A stretch of DNA of 64,000 bases from contig CAUDNR010001057.1 of assembly GCA_958430865.1 (NCBI GenBank), forward strand, positions 42,934-106,933. The letters run 5' to 3'. A model generated the notes under the pieces. The model saw only the letters and a list, made by a program, of their open reading frames with translations, made no database searches and was not told the DNA's origin. Origin of the DNA: Entrophospora sp. SA101. Its lineage: Eukaryota > Glomeromycota > Glomeromycetes > Entrophosporales > Entrophosporaceae. This document shows positions 10,368 through 20,368 of the stretch, one piece after another; position 1 is the first letter of the stretch; each line of letters opens with the position of its first letter. A program made the translations under genes and the position numbers.

Positions 10368-11039
10368 TATCGATTTTCTCATTCAGCATTTTCAATATCT
10401 TCAATTATTTCTTCATACTTGCGAGGCTCAGTATTGCCATAAGCATATTTGGCATACGAGGAATTTAGCAATTCGTTAAAACAGTTCACATATTCTGAAA
10501 TATCAAGGAACTTTTCAATGACCCTTTTTTCCTTTTTCTCTTTCCGCAATATAGTTACTAATTACTTTTTTATAAAGAGAATAATAGTCCTTTTCTTTAA
10601 TAGAATAAATGGAAGAAAGTTCGCCTTTATTTTTTAGGTCATAATATTTTTCTATGATTTTTCTTTCTTCTTGGCTAAACTTTATTTCATAAGCAATAAG
10701 ATGAGCTGCTTCATGAGCAACAGTGTCAAAAAATTCTCTTTTGCTACGAAGAGTTAATCAAGAAATATTTATAATTTTTTCTCTTGCATCAGTTTTAGCC
10801 AAAACTGAACAGTCTTCATTATTGTAGTGAAGTTTCAACTCAAAATTTTCTTTGAATGAGCAATTTCTTTTAAATAGGCAGAGTTCAAACATTTTTCGAA
10901 TCACCCTTTCGTGTTCTTTTTCTAATTGCTTATCTGAACAAGAAATTAAACAAGCTACTCCTTTTCCTGTTATGTATACTTCATTGCAACTAGGGCAATT
11001 ATTAACCCATTCTCCATCATCATAAAAATCACCAAGCAT
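10368..11039 (-). pseudogene. Zincin-like metalloprotease with N-terminal zinc ribbon, frameshifted
   Basis: ATG 11037-11039. The N-terminal 20 residues carry a C-P-S-C pair and the centre has the zincin motif H-E-A-A-H near residue 105, with Glu as catalytic base. A TGA (Trp) lies just before it. An A6 run near 10525-10535 shifts the frame; one base fewer restores a coherent basic C-terminal tail that ends at the TAA at 10368. Whether the break is real needs reads. The gene begins 1 nt after the stop of the gene at 11041, so the two form an operon. Another zincin-like membrane protein is at 41287. Confidence 0.6.
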
Positions 11040-11040
11040 G

Positions 11041-11277
11041 CTATTTTTTCTTTGTTTTAGGAATATCTTTTACAAATGTCATAGAAAAATTAGCAGTCTC
11101 TTTTTGAATTTGTTCTTCTTTCTTTTTTTCAATAAGAAGTTTCTTTAGCGTATCCGAATCTATTCTTTTGCCGAGAAAGAAAGCTAGTTCTCTTTCAGTA
11201 ATTTCTCCACTTTTAAGTTTTTTATCTAATTTACCTAAAAGTTTTCATTTAGGTTCACTCATATTTATCTCTGACAT
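11041..11277 (-). CDS. Hypothetical basic protein
   Basis: A 78-residue Lys-rich, probably helical protein with one TGA Trp. No domain recognised. A second in-frame ATG at 11262 could be the real start. Its TAG is separated by one base from the ATG of the zincin gene, suggesting co-translation. Confidence 0.55.
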
Positions 11278-11394
11278 AATTCTGTTTTTAACCCTCCAAC
11301 TCCTTTATCTCATTCTCTAACTCCTTAACTTCTCCATTAACATTTAAAAACTTTTCTTGATATGATGTATTTGATTTTGGATTGGAGTTCGGGT

Positions 11395-11745
11395 TTATAT
11401 TTCTCCTCTTTGTTTTTTTCCTAAACAAGAACGACAAATTTTTCCTTCGTGAGCAGTTTCACCACCGAGAAACTCTTCTTGGTATTTGATATTGCAGATG
11501 CCACATCAGAAATATTTGTTTTTCTCGGTGTCTTCAGGCTTATCTTCTTTAAAGGCTAAACCTATAAGAAGTCCAATTAAAGGAGATAATAAGAGTCCGC
11601 AGATAAGTACTACTATTCCTCCAGTGTTATTTCCACTCTTAAATAAACGAACTATCTTTAAAATTCAAAAAACCAAAGGGAGAATAAATAAGGCTAATAT
11701 TAAAAGGATGAAAAAGATACCTAGTCCGGCTACTCAACCTCACAT
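11395..11745 (-). CDS. Two-TM membrane protein with cytoplasmic zinc ribbon
   Basis: 116 residues from ATG 11745. Two hydrophobic helices (about residues 3-30 and 43-64) are followed by a hydrophilic part with C-G-I-C and C-R-S-C, a likely zinc ribbon. Trp residues are mostly TGA. Just before the stop there is an A7 run; adding or removing one base would lengthen the product by about 35 residues of Glu/Lys-rich coiled coil to TAA 11288, so the annotated stop may itself be a frameshift. Confidence 0.6.
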
Positions 11746-11811
11746 TTTAGTATCCTTCCTCCTTTCTTATCTCATTTCCTTTAAAAAAGGAGTGGTTTTT
11801 GCTTTTACCTA

Positions 11812-11860
11812 TTGTGTGTGCGCGTGTTTGCGTGTTTGCGTGTGTGCGCTTTTGTGTGAG
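11812..11860. repeat. TG/CG-rich simple repeat
   Basis: A degenerate microsatellite of TGTG, GCGTGT and TTGCG units, unlike the surrounding A/T-rich DNA. It lies in the intergenic space between divergent genes. Confidence 0.7.
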
Positions 11861-11903
11861 CGTAAAAAAGTCAATGTGAGGCTTCCTTGGTTCAATAGTA
11901 ACC

Positions 11904-12122
11904 ATGGCATTTATGTGAGGAGTAGAAGAGTGGCTTTTTGACGGACACAGAGAATATCCAACGGCTAGAAAGTGAATTATTTATACATTCACAATAATGG
12001 GCTTAATACTTATAGTTTTGCTTGCGTTTTCTCTAATTTATACGCTCCCAAAGTTTTCCAGAGAATTGGAAGAGTTAAAAGCCAAAGAAAAACAACTAGA
12101 ACAAGAAATAGCCAATCAATAG
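11904..12122 (+). CDS. Single-TM protein with C-terminal coiled coil
   Basis: 72 residues from ATG 11904. A Trp-rich N-terminus (TGA codons) precedes a hydrophobic helix of about 22 residues, then a Glu/Lys/Gln coiled-coil tail. An in-frame ATG at 11874 would add ten residues; no clear ribosome binding site separates the two. Function unknown. Confidence 0.5.
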
Positions 12123-12159
12123 GGCAAACAAAGGCTTCTTATACAAGGATATAGGTTTT

Positions 12160-12564
12160 TTAATCGTCTTTGTCAAATTTTTCCACCCGAAAACAATCCA
12201 TAACTCCTAGAATGTGAAGATTATTCTCATCACAACACCAGATTAGTTTATAGGCTTTATTTCCATTATATAAAGGCACATAATAATAGTAAGTATACTG
12301 GTAATAGTAGCCATCTATTCTAATTTCTTTTTTACCATCTAACTGAGGAACTAACACTTTTCTGATTAGGTCGTCGGTGATTAACTTTTTAGCTAACTCT
12401 TTGGCTGATAACTTGGCACTTTTTCTTTTCAAGGCGTCTAAGTATTCTTGATTATGTTTCTCATAATAAGGACTGATTTCTAGTTTGGTGAAATGCTGAC
12501 TATTAATAACCAAATCACACTTATATTCTCTTAAATTAGTAGGCTTGTGCGGTAGTTTTACCAT
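12160..12564 (-). CDS. Putative type II toxin (RelE-like fold suspected)
   Basis: 134 residues from ATG 12564. It overlaps the end of an upstream helix-turn-helix gene by 29 nt, the layout of an antitoxin-toxin operon. The C-terminal third alternates strands rich in Tyr, Leu and Ile and ends with an acidic tail, as in small ribosome-dependent RNases, but no catalytic residue can be assigned with confidence. The toxin role is inferred from context, not shown by a diagnostic motif. It appears intact. Confidence 0.45.
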   Translation of the reverse strand: MVKLPHKPTNLREYKCDLVINSQHFTKLEISPYYEKHNQEYLDALKRKSAKLSAKELAKKLITDDLIRKVLVPQLDGKKEIRIDGYYYQYTYYYYVPLYNGNKAYKLIWCCDENNLHILGVMDCFRVEKFDKDD

Positions 12565-12916
12565 ATTTGTTATTAATTTTTATTTCTCAAGGCATAGATA
12601 ATTCTTTTAAGTAATCCGTTAATTCTTCAAAGGTAAGTTCATCAATGTGGCAAAACAAAATCTTTTCTACTTTGGCATGAGTAATTCCTAACTTCTTGGC
12701 TAATCCTTTCTCAGTTAGGTTATTTTCTCTTTCGTAGCGAGCAATAGTTTTACAAAGTTTATGCTTAGCCTTGTCTAGTTCAGTAGCCCAAGGAGTTAAG
12801 CCAAAATTGGTTCTTCTGTCGCTTTTTCTTGCTCTCTTAACCACTCGTTCAAATTCTTCCTTGGGTGGAAAAGCAAATCTCTTCGGGCTTGGGCTAACTT
12901 TTTTAATTATTGGCAT
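12536..12916 (-). CDS. Helix-turn-helix (XRE-type) protein, probable antitoxin
   Basis: 126 residues from ATG 12916; a TGA at 12587-12589 is Trp, after which 16 more residues follow to TAA 12536. The C-terminal half holds a helix-turn-helix: a Glu-Asn-Asn-Leu-Thr start, L-A-K-K-L-G-I in the first helix and a V-E-K-I-L recognition helix. The N-terminus is basic and Pro-rich. It precedes and overlaps the putative toxin gene, as expected for an autoregulating antitoxin. Confidence 0.6.
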
Positions 12917-12974
12917 AATATATCATTTTTAATCATGTCTATAGCTTTTCTTAGTTCCTTATCAATATCTTTTC

Positions 12975-13286
12975 TTATTTCTTCGTTAAAAATAAAAGTA
13001 TTTCATCAAGAGCTTCAAGCAAGATTGGAATAACTTCTTGGATCTTAGAGCGAAGTCTAATTGCTTCTTCTACTATTTTCTCAAAAGCTATTCCTCTATT
13101 TAGAACAAGAGTTCTAGGAGGAAGCAAAGCAACATAAATTTGGGCTAACTGAGATTGATAAGCTTCTTGTCGAATTTTATTTCACTCTAACAAATTCTGA
13201 CAAACCTGGCTTACTTTCTCTTTTATGAGGGCAAACTCGGCTCTTCTTTGGGCTAATTCTTGGCTTAGTTGCTGTAATTCAATCAT
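12975..13286 (-). CDS. Coiled-coil hypothetical protein
   Basis: 103 residues from ATG 13286. Heptad-like Leu/Gln/Glu pattern in the first 45 residues, one TGA Trp, then a mixed helical region. In another frame beyond the TAA a charged stretch continues toward 12925, so a frameshift near the end is possible. It lies 24 nt downstream of the next coiled-coil gene on the same strand. Confidence 0.5.
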
Positions 13287-13310
13287 ATTTCTTTCTACAT
13301 TTCAAATCGT

Positions 13311-13592
13311 CTATCTCAAGAGCCTACCCGAAGAACTAGAAGGAGAAAACCCATCAATAATTCCTTTAATTTTATTCAGTAAAGCATCTGTTCTTTGCTT
13401 AAAAGCTTGGAATTTAGCATTTAAATCAGCAAGAGAAGTTTGGAGTTGCTCGATAGTTTGTCTTTGTTGTTGAATTTGGCTTTCTTGCTCAGAACCTGAG
13501 GCAACATTTCCGCAACGACATTGGCTTAAAATTTCCCGGAGAGCTTGGTTTTCTTGTCTGGTGCTTTTTATTACTTCTTTTATTCTATCCAT
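13311..13592 (-). CDS. Coiled-coil hypothetical protein
   Basis: 93 residues from ATG 13592, ending at TAG 13311. Almost entirely helical and Gln/Glu-rich, with an internal C-R-C-G; the tail is Ser-rich. It starts 2 nt after the stop of a possible small membrane peptide and is followed by a second coiled-coil gene, so 12975-13690 looks like one transcript. No function recognised. Confidence 0.55.
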   Translation of the reverse strand: MDRIKEVIKSTRQENQALREILSQCRCGNVASGSEQESQIQQQRQTIEQLQTSLADLNAKFQAFKQRTDALLNKIKGIIDGFSPSSSSGRLLR

Positions 13593-13594
13593 AT

Positions 13595-13690
13595 CTAACT
13601 CCCACTAATAATCCACAGCACCAACAAAAGGGCAAGGGCAACTCAAAATAAGCCCCGGTAAAAAGCCTCCTGGCGGAAAGAATTCAGCAA
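13595..13690 (-). CDS. Possible small membrane peptide
   Basis: A 31-residue frame starting at TTG 13690 with one hydrophobic helix of about 18 residues (Leu/Val/Ala/Ile), ending 2 nt before the next ATG. No ATG is available, so the start is uncertain. Confidence 0.35.
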
Positions 13691-13735
13691 AATAAACTAG
13701 TAATTGTGGCGAGACATGGCTAAAAATATTAATAT

Positions 13736-14059
13736 ATGGCAATCTCTTTAAATAAAAAAAAAGCCCTCAAAGATAAAGAGCGGCAAAGCAAAAAAAGAAA
13801 ATATAAAACTCTAATCAAAAATCAGAGAAAAATAATTGAAAATGAATGCTCTAGACAGAGTACCTTAAAAAAAAATGAGACTAATTTTGCCAACTTAAAA
13901 AAATTATTCAGCCAGGGACAAAAAATTATTGATAAAGCCGTCCAAAAAGGAATTATCCATAAAAATAATGCGGCAAGGAAAAAAAGAAAAATAAGCCAAA
14001 AAGTTAATGAATTAGAAAAACAAATTAATCTTGGTAATTCTACCCTAATCGAAGAATAA
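13736..14059 (+). CDS. rpsT: 30S ribosomal protein bS20
   Basis: A basic 107-residue protein. The C-terminal half has the family pattern I-D-K-A-V-x-K-G-I-I-H-K-N-x-A-A-R-K-K. S20 binds 16S rRNA early in 30S assembly. It is about 20 residues longer than usual because of a looser N-terminal and middle section. The gene stands alone, as in most bacteria. Confidence 0.9.
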   Translation: MAISLNKKKALKDKERQSKKRKYKTLIKNQRKIIENECSRQSTLKKNETNFANLKKLFSQGQKIIDKAVQKGIIHKNNAARKKRKISQKVNELEKQINLGNSTLIEE

Positions 14060-14178
14060 ATTTTTTAGCCAAGGTTCGCTTAGCCGAAATTTTAAAATTC
14101 GAGGCTTGTTAATACTATATTTATTCATTATTGTTAATCTCTTTTTTTCACTCGTGGTTTTGATTGCGTTGCTCGAAG

Positions 14179-15141
14179 TTAATTTTTGCTTGTTTTTCTT
14201 AAATACTCAGTTACGGCTTGGGCGGCAATTGCTCCGTCTCCCGCGGCAGTGGCTATTTGCTTAATTCTTTCGGGATGAATAACATCACCAACGGCCAATA
14301 ATCCGGGAATTTTAGTCGCACATTTTTCGTTGACGACAATATAATTCTTGCCATCACAAACGTCCAAGTTATGCAAAAAATCAGTATAAGGCAACAAACC
14401 AATACACGGAAATAAAGCATTAACTGCCAACTTTTCTTGAACAAAATTTTCTTTGCCTGTTTGCGAACTTTTTAAAATTAGGTGGGTAATTTTCTTCTTT
14501 TTTTTTTCTATTTCACCACCAATTTCGCTGACTATTGTGTTGAAAATCAACTTAATTCGGGGATTTTGCTTAATTTGTTGTTCAATTTCTGGGTCTACTC
14601 GAAATTGTTCCCGCCGGTGAATTAAATATACTTTTTTCGCAATATTGCTGAGATAAAGAGCAGCTTCGCAAGCCGAGTAGCCGCCACCAACTACGGCCAC
14701 AGTTTCACCTCGAAAAAGAAAACCATCACAGATAGCGCAATAAGAAACTCCAAAATTAGTAAACTCTTCCTCCCCAGGGACTTTCAATTTATTTTCGACA
14801 GTTCCCGAAGCAATAACTACTGCTTTGCTGAAATAAGTTCCATTTTTAGTTTTTACGGCAAACATTTCTTGTTCGTCCTTGGTTAATTCAACTACTTCTT
14901 CGTCTTTTCAATCAATATCATAAGAACGAGCGTGCTCAGTCATTTTGATGGCTAATTCTGAACCACCTATTTTAGAAAAGCCGGGGTAGTTTTCCACCTC
15001 AGCCGTTTTGTTTAATTTTCCACCGGCCAAATCTTTTTCGAAAATCAAAGTTTTTAATAAAGCTCGCTTGGCATAAATCGCGGCGGTCAAGCCCGCTGGT
15101 CCAGCCCCGATAATGATTAAGTCGTGTTGTTGATTTTCCAT
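14179..15141 (-). CDS. trxB: Thioredoxin reductase
   Basis: A 320-residue flavoenzyme that passes electrons from NADPH through FAD to thioredoxin. The N-terminal FAD motif G-A-G-P-A-G-L, the redox pair C-A-I-C at about residues 132-135, the NADPH-binding G-G-G-Y-S-A and the C-terminal V-G-D-V motif with flavin contacts are all present. A TGA at 14908-14910 is Trp; under the standard code the gene appears split. Length is normal. Confidence 0.95.
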
Positions 15142-15194
15142 AACTTAGTTTTCTACGCTGGCAGCAAATAAATCGAAACAAACTCCATGAATAA

Positions 15195-15629
15195 TTACTC
15201 CCAAGCCCCGATTTTTTTCCTTAACTCTTCCATTAAGCCAGGATCGATTTTTCGTTCTTTAAAACCTTTTTCGAGACCAGCATTCAGAGCAATCAATTTA
15301 TCTAATTTTTTAACATTTTCTTGCCGTTCAGTAGCTAAAACTTGACCTTGAATCTGCTTTTGGAGAGTTAAGATTTCTACTTCTCTTTGCCAATAGTCCC
15401 ACAATAAAATCATTTTATTTTCTAACTTGGTGGCTTTTTGTCATTCTTTGGTGAATCACTGGTTAATTTCTTGGAACTTGCTTTGAAATTTGGCTTTTAA
15501 TTCTTTTTTTTGTTGAATTAAACTTTTTAGTTCAACTTCTAATAAGCGAAGGGTTTGCTCAGCTCGCGGTTTGTCAGTTTCCTTGCCGTTGAGTACTTCT
15601 TCAATTTTAGTTATTTTTTTATCATCCAT
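15195..15629 (-). CDS. Coiled-coil hypothetical protein
   Basis: 144 residues from ATG 15629 with two TGA Trp codons. The whole protein is predicted helical, with Lys/Glu/Gln heptads and two Trp-rich turns. No domain recognised. It lies upstream of trxB on the same strand and may share its transcript. Confidence 0.55.
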
Positions 15630-15945
15630 ATTGATTATTTTTTGGGTCTTGGGAGTTAATTTGACTTCATTTTGATTTAGGAAAATTGAATTGTTTAACA
15701 GTTATTTTATTAAGTTTTATTAATTAAAGCAACATTATTTTTTTTGGCAAATTCCCGCAATTTTAATTTGGGTTGGTAAAATTTATTTATACTTTGACGA
15801 GAAACTTTAGCCAAAAAGAATTTGAATTCCGGTCAAGAAAGCCGCTAGTTTGCGTTCTTATTTGGCGAGGAATTTTAAAAGTTATTAAATATTATATGCT
15901 TATACTGAAAACATTCAAATGTTGATTCTCTAAAAGAACTAAAAA
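15630..15945. other. Intergenic, no confident gene
   Basis: About 315 bases upstream of divergent genes. On the minus strand 15710-15850 keeps an open frame of about 46 basic residues (one TGA Trp) but has no start codon and may be a remnant. The rest presumably carries promoters for ychF and the gene at 15629. Confidence 0.4.
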
Positions 15946-17031
15946 ATGATCAAAATTGGTTTAGTTGGTTTGCCAAATGTCGGAAAAAGCAGTTTATTTC
16001 GTTTCTTGACCAAAAAAGAAGTGTTAATTGCTAATTATCCCTTTGCGACTATTGACCCTAACCATGGCGTAATGCCCATTGCTGATTTTCGTTTGGAAAA
16101 ATTAGCCCAAGTCTTTCAGAGTGCTAAAACAACTCCCAGTGCTATCGAATGAGTAGACATTGCTGGTTTAGTTAAAGGTGCGGCTCAAGGATCGGGCTTG
16201 GGAAATGAGTTCCTTTCCCACGTTCGGGAAGTGGACTTAATTTGCCACGTGTTACGTTGCTTTGCTGATTCCAATATTGAACACGTGGAAAAAAGCGTGG
16301 ATTCTCTCCGCGATTACGAAATTATCCAAAGCGAATTAATTCTTGCTGACTTACAACAAATTGAGAAAAAAAAACAAAAGTTACAAATTTTACAAAAAAA
16401 ACAACCACAGCAAGCCGAAAAAGAATTAAAAATATTAGCATATTTGGAGCAAAATTTAATGAATGGCTTTGCTCTTTCCCAATTAAAGTTAAACGCTGAA
16501 GAAAAAGGTCAAGAATGAATAAAAATAATTAAGAGTTATAATTTATTAACGATTAAGCCAGTGATTATTATTGCTAATTATAACCAGCCAGCGGAAATAA
16601 AAGTTTTGGAAAGCTACGCCAAGGAAAAGCAAATGTGCTTTTTTGCCCTCTCGGTGCAAATTGAAAACGACTATCTAAATTTGTCTGCTGCGGAAAGAAA
16701 AGAACTGGGGACAAATTGACAAAGTGCTGACCTTAGTTTGCTTATGGCAAAAATTAAAGAATTATTGAACTTGAAAGTTTTTTTCACAGCTGGACCGAAA
16801 GAGACCAAAAGTTGATTGGGCGGTAAAAAAATGAATGCCAAACAATGCGCTGGCTTAATTCATTCTGACATCGAAAAAGGATTTATTCGCGCCCAGGTTT
16901 ATAATTACCAAGATTGATTAATTTGTCCTAACGAACAACAATTAAAAAGGTTGGGAAAAATCCGCACAGAAAGTGCTCAATATATCATTAAAGATGGAGA
17001 TATTTGTCATTTTTTGTTTAATAAGAATTAG
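15946..17031 (+). CDS. ychF: Redox-regulated ribosome-binding ATPase YchF
   Basis: 361-residue Obg-family P-loop ATPase found in nearly all bacteria. Walker [10 protein letters not shown] is at about residue 8, the switch region reads D-I-A-G-L-V-K-G-A, and the C-terminal TGS domain contains F-F-T-A-G and the later G-x-I-R-A-Q-V-Y. Seven or more Trp codons are TGA. The nucleotide-specificity strand reads I-I-A-N-Y-N, diverged from the usual N-x-x-D/E. Length is normal. Confidence 0.93.
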
Positions 17032-17099
17032 AAAAAATCCAAAAAGTTTTGGTTAGAAAATTAAAAAGTTGCCGGGAAAAATAAAAATCTTTAATATAA

Positions 17100-17660
17100 A
17101 TGAAGAAAACAACAAAGGCGGTGTTGACCCAAAAAACTCTCAATCTTTTACAAGAAAAGCAAAAAAATCTCGATATTTTTATCCATCAGCAAAATAAATT
17201 GGAAATGAAAGATACTTTTTATTTGCGCAAAATTGCTTTATTTGTCGAAATTGGAGAAGTAGCTAACGAATTAAAAACTTTTAAGTATTGAAAAAAGGAT
17301 AAAAAAATAAATTTAGAAAAGGTTCAAGAAGAATTAATTGATTGTTTGCATTTTTTTCTGAGTTTAGCCAATTCCGCTAGGATTGATTTTATTGCTTATC
17401 GTTTTCAAAATTTTTTGAGCGAAGGAGAATTTGCTTTAAATAATCTTTTGCTTAGCCTTTTCGAAAGAACCAAAAAACTTAATTTGCCTCGGCCAAGGAA
17501 AATTAAGGGTAAAACCAGCAAAACCGAAAAAAATTACCAGGGTTGATTACGAAATTTCGAAAAATTATGCTGGCAGGCAGAACTCGACGAAAAAAAACTG
17601 CTGAATGTTTACACGCAAAAAAACAAAATTAATCAACAAAGACAGTTAGAAAATTATTAG
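17100..17660 (+). CDS. Dimeric dUTP diphosphatase
   Basis: 186 residues of the all-alpha NTP pyrophosphatase (MazG-like) superfamily; hydrolyses dUTP to dUMP, the substrate of ThyA. The metal ligands E50-x-x-E53 in F-V-E-I-G-E and the later E-E-L-I-D (about 77-81) are in place. Two TGA Trp codons. The next reading frame, a RuvC-like remnant, begins immediately after its TAG. Confidence 0.85.
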
Positions 17661-18084
17661 TTAAAAGAGTTTAAAAATTTTAAATCCGAAAACTGGCTAG
17701 AACAGGCCAAAAACCTGGAAAACTTGGTCAAAAAAGAACAAGTCTAAGTAATTTCTTGTGAGGTCAGCACCCTGTGACAAAAACAGAATTACAATTATCA
17801 TTTTGATAACCCAATCAAACTAGTAGGACATTATGAATATTTAGCCCAAGAATTAAGGATTGAATATGTCCCAATCAGCAATCAGTATATGTCAAAGTGA
17901 GAAGCCCAAGCCAAAGAAGGAAAAATTGCTGGATTAGTTTGCCAAGAAGTGCGAGGGAAAGGCCGACCCCAAACAAACCTGAACTTTTAAAGGAAAACAA
18001 TTAAACGACCACGAAAAAGATGCTGTGCTTATTTTCTGAATTTATTGGGTAAAGTTTAGCAAGAGAACATGGCCATTTGCTTAA
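17661..18084 (+). pseudogene. Degraded second copy of the RuvC-like nuclease gene
   Basis: The translation aligns segment by segment with the intact gene at 23226: N-W-x-E near the front, then a Val-rich strand, then K-L-x-G-x-x-E, then a G-R-K-G/G-K-G-R stretch and finally an acidic helix (H-E-K-D-A here, H-E-L-D-A there). The first catalytic region is missing, an in-frame TAA lies at 17745-17747, and the frame moves near 17970-17985 before the last block. It is therefore probably dead. It abuts the dUTPase gene and overlaps the possible end of the antisense gene at 18001. Confidence 0.65.
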
Positions 18085-18414
18085 TTCAACTTTTTCTCTT
18101 TGGGCATCACTTTCTCATTGCCTTGGTCTTCCTCCTTGGGCTCCTCACTCGGTTCATTCGTCATAGGAATAGTCAGCTAGGTGGACCGGGTTATCCGAGT
18201 AATCCGGGTCGTCAAATAATTCTCTTCTTTGTTCGTATTCTCGTTTGGGTAGTCGGGTGTAAACTTCCTCTGGTTCCCCGGGAAATTGTCCCCGGATTTG
18301 GATAGTTCGGGCATACCGGGATAGTTTGGGTTTCCGACCTGGCACGTTAATGGTTCCTCCTTTCAACCCGTAGCCAACATTTGTCTTTTGGTAATGTCTA
18401 TTTGCTATAGACAA
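18001..18414 (-). CDS. Hypothetical protein downstream of rplP
   Basis: From ATG 18414 the frame has about 86 Arg/Pro/Tyr-rich residues, then a TGA. Read as Trp, it continues to TAA 18001 and overlaps the RuvC remnant. The extension has several TGA codons close together and looks less natural than the first part; a different frame there gives a Glu/Lys-rich tail ending near 18090, so the true end is uncertain. It lies 33 nt after rplP on the same strand. No domain recognised. Confidence 0.4.
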
Positions 18415-18447
18415 AAAGCAAACAAAAGAAAAAACTAGATTAGTTCT

Positions 18448-18867
18448 CTAAGTTGGTGCTAATTTCTTTTCAATAACTTTACATTTGATGGGTAATTTGT
18501 AACTAGCAGCATGAAGGGCTTGATGGGCTACTTCTCGGCTTGTTTCGTTTAACTCGAACATGATAGTTCCGGCTTTTACCACTGCTGCCCAACTGTCAAT
18601 AGAGCCTTTTCCGGAACCCATTCTGACTTCCAAAGGTTTTTTGGTTCGTGAGAGATGGGGGAAAATATTAATCCGCATTTTTCCTCCCTTGCGAATAAAA
18701 CGGACAATTACCTTTCTTACCGCTTCAATTTGATTATTTTTAATTCAAGCACCCTCTTGGGCCTGGAGACCATATTCTCCTCACGTGAGTTCTTTGTTTC
18801 CTTTGGCTTTTCCCTCATAAGAAGTACGGTGAGGAAAACGATACTTAGTTTTTTTAGGTATTAACAT
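18448..18867 (-). CDS. rplP: 50S ribosomal protein uL16
   Basis: 139 residues from ATG 18867 with two TGA Trp codons. Conserved L16 features: K-T-K-Y-R start, the central F-P-H, R-M-G-S-G-K-G, and A-G-T-I-M-F-E-L. L16 sits at the tRNA-binding face of the 50S subunit. It normally lies between rpsC and rpmC in the S10/spc cluster; here it stands alone. Confidence 0.95.
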
Positions 18868-18902
18868 ATTTTAATTTTTAACAAACTTTTGATCCCTTTT
18901 CA

Positions 18903-18990
18903 TTTCGTCTATATACCAAGTAAATATGAAAAAACAATTAAAACAAAACGGATTTGCCGACCACGAACCTCAACGGTTAAAATTGCGAGA
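18903..18990. repeat. Duplicated divergent leader, copy A (upstream of rplP)
   Basis: About 88 bases very similar to 38460-38545: both contain TCTATATACCAA, then TAAATATGAAAA, then TTTGCCG and CACGAACCTCAACGG. Each copy lies between a minus-strand core gene (rplP here, secA there) and the start of a small + strand ORF. The minus strand reads TATATAGAC here, a possible -10 region about 45 nt from the rplP start. Confidence 0.75.
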
Positions 18991-19126
18991 TTTTTCTCAC
19001 GAAGATCCTGCTTGGGAATTGGGTCGAGAAAAAAAACGGTTTAATGCCTTTGAATGAGAAGTTAATTGCTTATTATGCCAAGTTTCTTGACGACACTTTG
19101 GCAGAAATCGAGGGAGGATAAATTAA
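18926..19126 (+). CDS. Hypothetical small protein
   Basis: 66 residues from ATG 18926, with a C-L-L-C pair and two TGA Trp codons. Its first third is repeated, frameshifted, at 38483. No domain recognised. The shared start region suggests that it is, or was, a gene. Confidence 0.45.
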
Positions 19127-19140
19127 TTGTGGTAGAATAA

Positions 19141-19374
19141 AACTTAATACTATTATTTTACTTTCAAGCCGACTATATCGACGATGATGGCCAAGAGCCA
19201 AAAGCAAGGAGGCATATATCAGATGAATTAACAAGAGACAAAAAAATAATTCCTGTGGAGGATAATAAATTAAAAAAACCCAAAAAATTGCCTTGGTGAA
19301 CTAATGATAAAGAAAAAGAAATTATGAAATCAAAATGGCAAACTATATATAAAAAAATGGGCGGTATACCATAA
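19141..19374 (+). other. Open frame without start codon
   Basis: About 75 codons, Lys/Asp-rich, with one TGA Trp, ending at TAA 19372. It has no in-frame ATG before the last 17 codons and may be a remnant or the shifted end of the previous gene. Confidence 0.3.
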
Positions 19375-19440
19375 AATATAGTTATAGGTAAAAACCATGA
19401 ATAGCTCTCATAAGCACGCAAATATAAATATCTTGTAATG
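19361..19440 (-). repeat. 75-bp dispersed repeat, copy 1
   Basis: Read on the minus strand, this matches 58691-58765 at roughly 80 percent by eye, with the core ACAAGATATTTATATTTGC identical. Here it ends at the rpsU start codon; the other copy follows a GA microsatellite. Confidence 0.7.
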
Positions 19441-19590
19441 TCGCAGGCAAAGATTCAAGTAGCAATTAAAAATAAAGATAAATCCGAGGAAGCATTTTTG
19501 CATTTCCAAAGGATTACTACCTATTTACGTAAAAAATGTCGTAATAAAATTTATTTTACAAAAAAGAAGCAAAGAAGAAACAACAAGTAA
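19438..19590 (+). CDS. rpsU: 30S ribosomal protein bS21
   Basis: 50 residues from ATG 19438. The pattern V-A-I-K-N-K-x-x-S-E-E-A, then F-x-R-x-T-T-Y-L-R and a basic Lys/Arg tail match S21, which sits near the anti-Shine-Dalgarno region. No Shine-Dalgarno is obvious before the ATG. The start lies at the edge of a dispersed repeat. Confidence 0.75.
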   Translation: MSQAKIQVAIKNKDKSEEAFLHFQRITTYLRKKCRNKIYFTKKKQRRNNK

Positions 19591-19600
19591 AAAAATTAAT

Positions 19601-20368
19601 ATGAATGAAGATAAGAAATTCGATATAATGATTGGTGAACAAAGGGAAGAAATTGATTTAGGAAAAGGCTTTCAAGCCGAATTTTATCTGTATTTGTATG
19701 ATAAAAATGGAAATCCAATAAACCAAGCTGACCTCGTGAATGAGGGTGTAACTGCTAAACTGCAAGTATTCGTTACCAAAAATAGTGATAAATTTCCGGA
19801 CAAAGTGAGCGAACTTACTTGCCGATTAAAAGAAATAAAAAATTGTGAGCAAACGAGCGACGGAAAACTCATAATTACCGCTGATGACCAAGAAAAGGAA
19901 AAAATCCTAGACCGTATTAATAATGTCAATGGCAAACTTGTGGCAAACAATTTTGAAAATGAAATCGGTGGCGACGGTCGTTTACTAGAAAAAGGTAGCG
20001 ATATAAGATTTAAAATAGAAAAAGACCAAGCCGATGGAAGAGGAGTTCGGGTAGATATATACAAATGCCCAGATGAAAGTCCAATCAAAGCTGGGCAAAA
20101 AGACATCCAAAAGATTTCTGGCAAAATGATCGAAATCGACCTAATTTGAAATCGTCGGATTCAGCTAAATTTGAAAAAGGAAATGCTAAAATTTGTTCCT
20201 CCACAAACTACCAGCGAACCGAGAAAGTGGAAAGGATGACAAATCGGTTTAATGATTGGCGGTCCAATTGTTCTTTTAGGAATTATTTTCCTTATTTTCC
20301 ACCGACAAATCAAAGATTGATGAAGAAAAAGAAAAAGTAAAAAAGAATCTCAACTAGAAGTCTTTTAA
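19601..20368 (+). CDS. C-tail-anchored protein of unknown function
   Basis: 255 residues from ATG 19601. The first 180 residues are charged and beta-rich without a signal peptide. After the TGA at 20147 (Trp) the frame runs on into a hydrophobic helix of about 18 residues (Gly/Ile/Leu-rich) and a basic Trp/Lys-rich end, so the protein is probably tail-anchored. Its TAA overlaps the ATG of ybeY. The same design occurs at 25142, 53323 and 62823. Function unknown. Confidence 0.65.
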
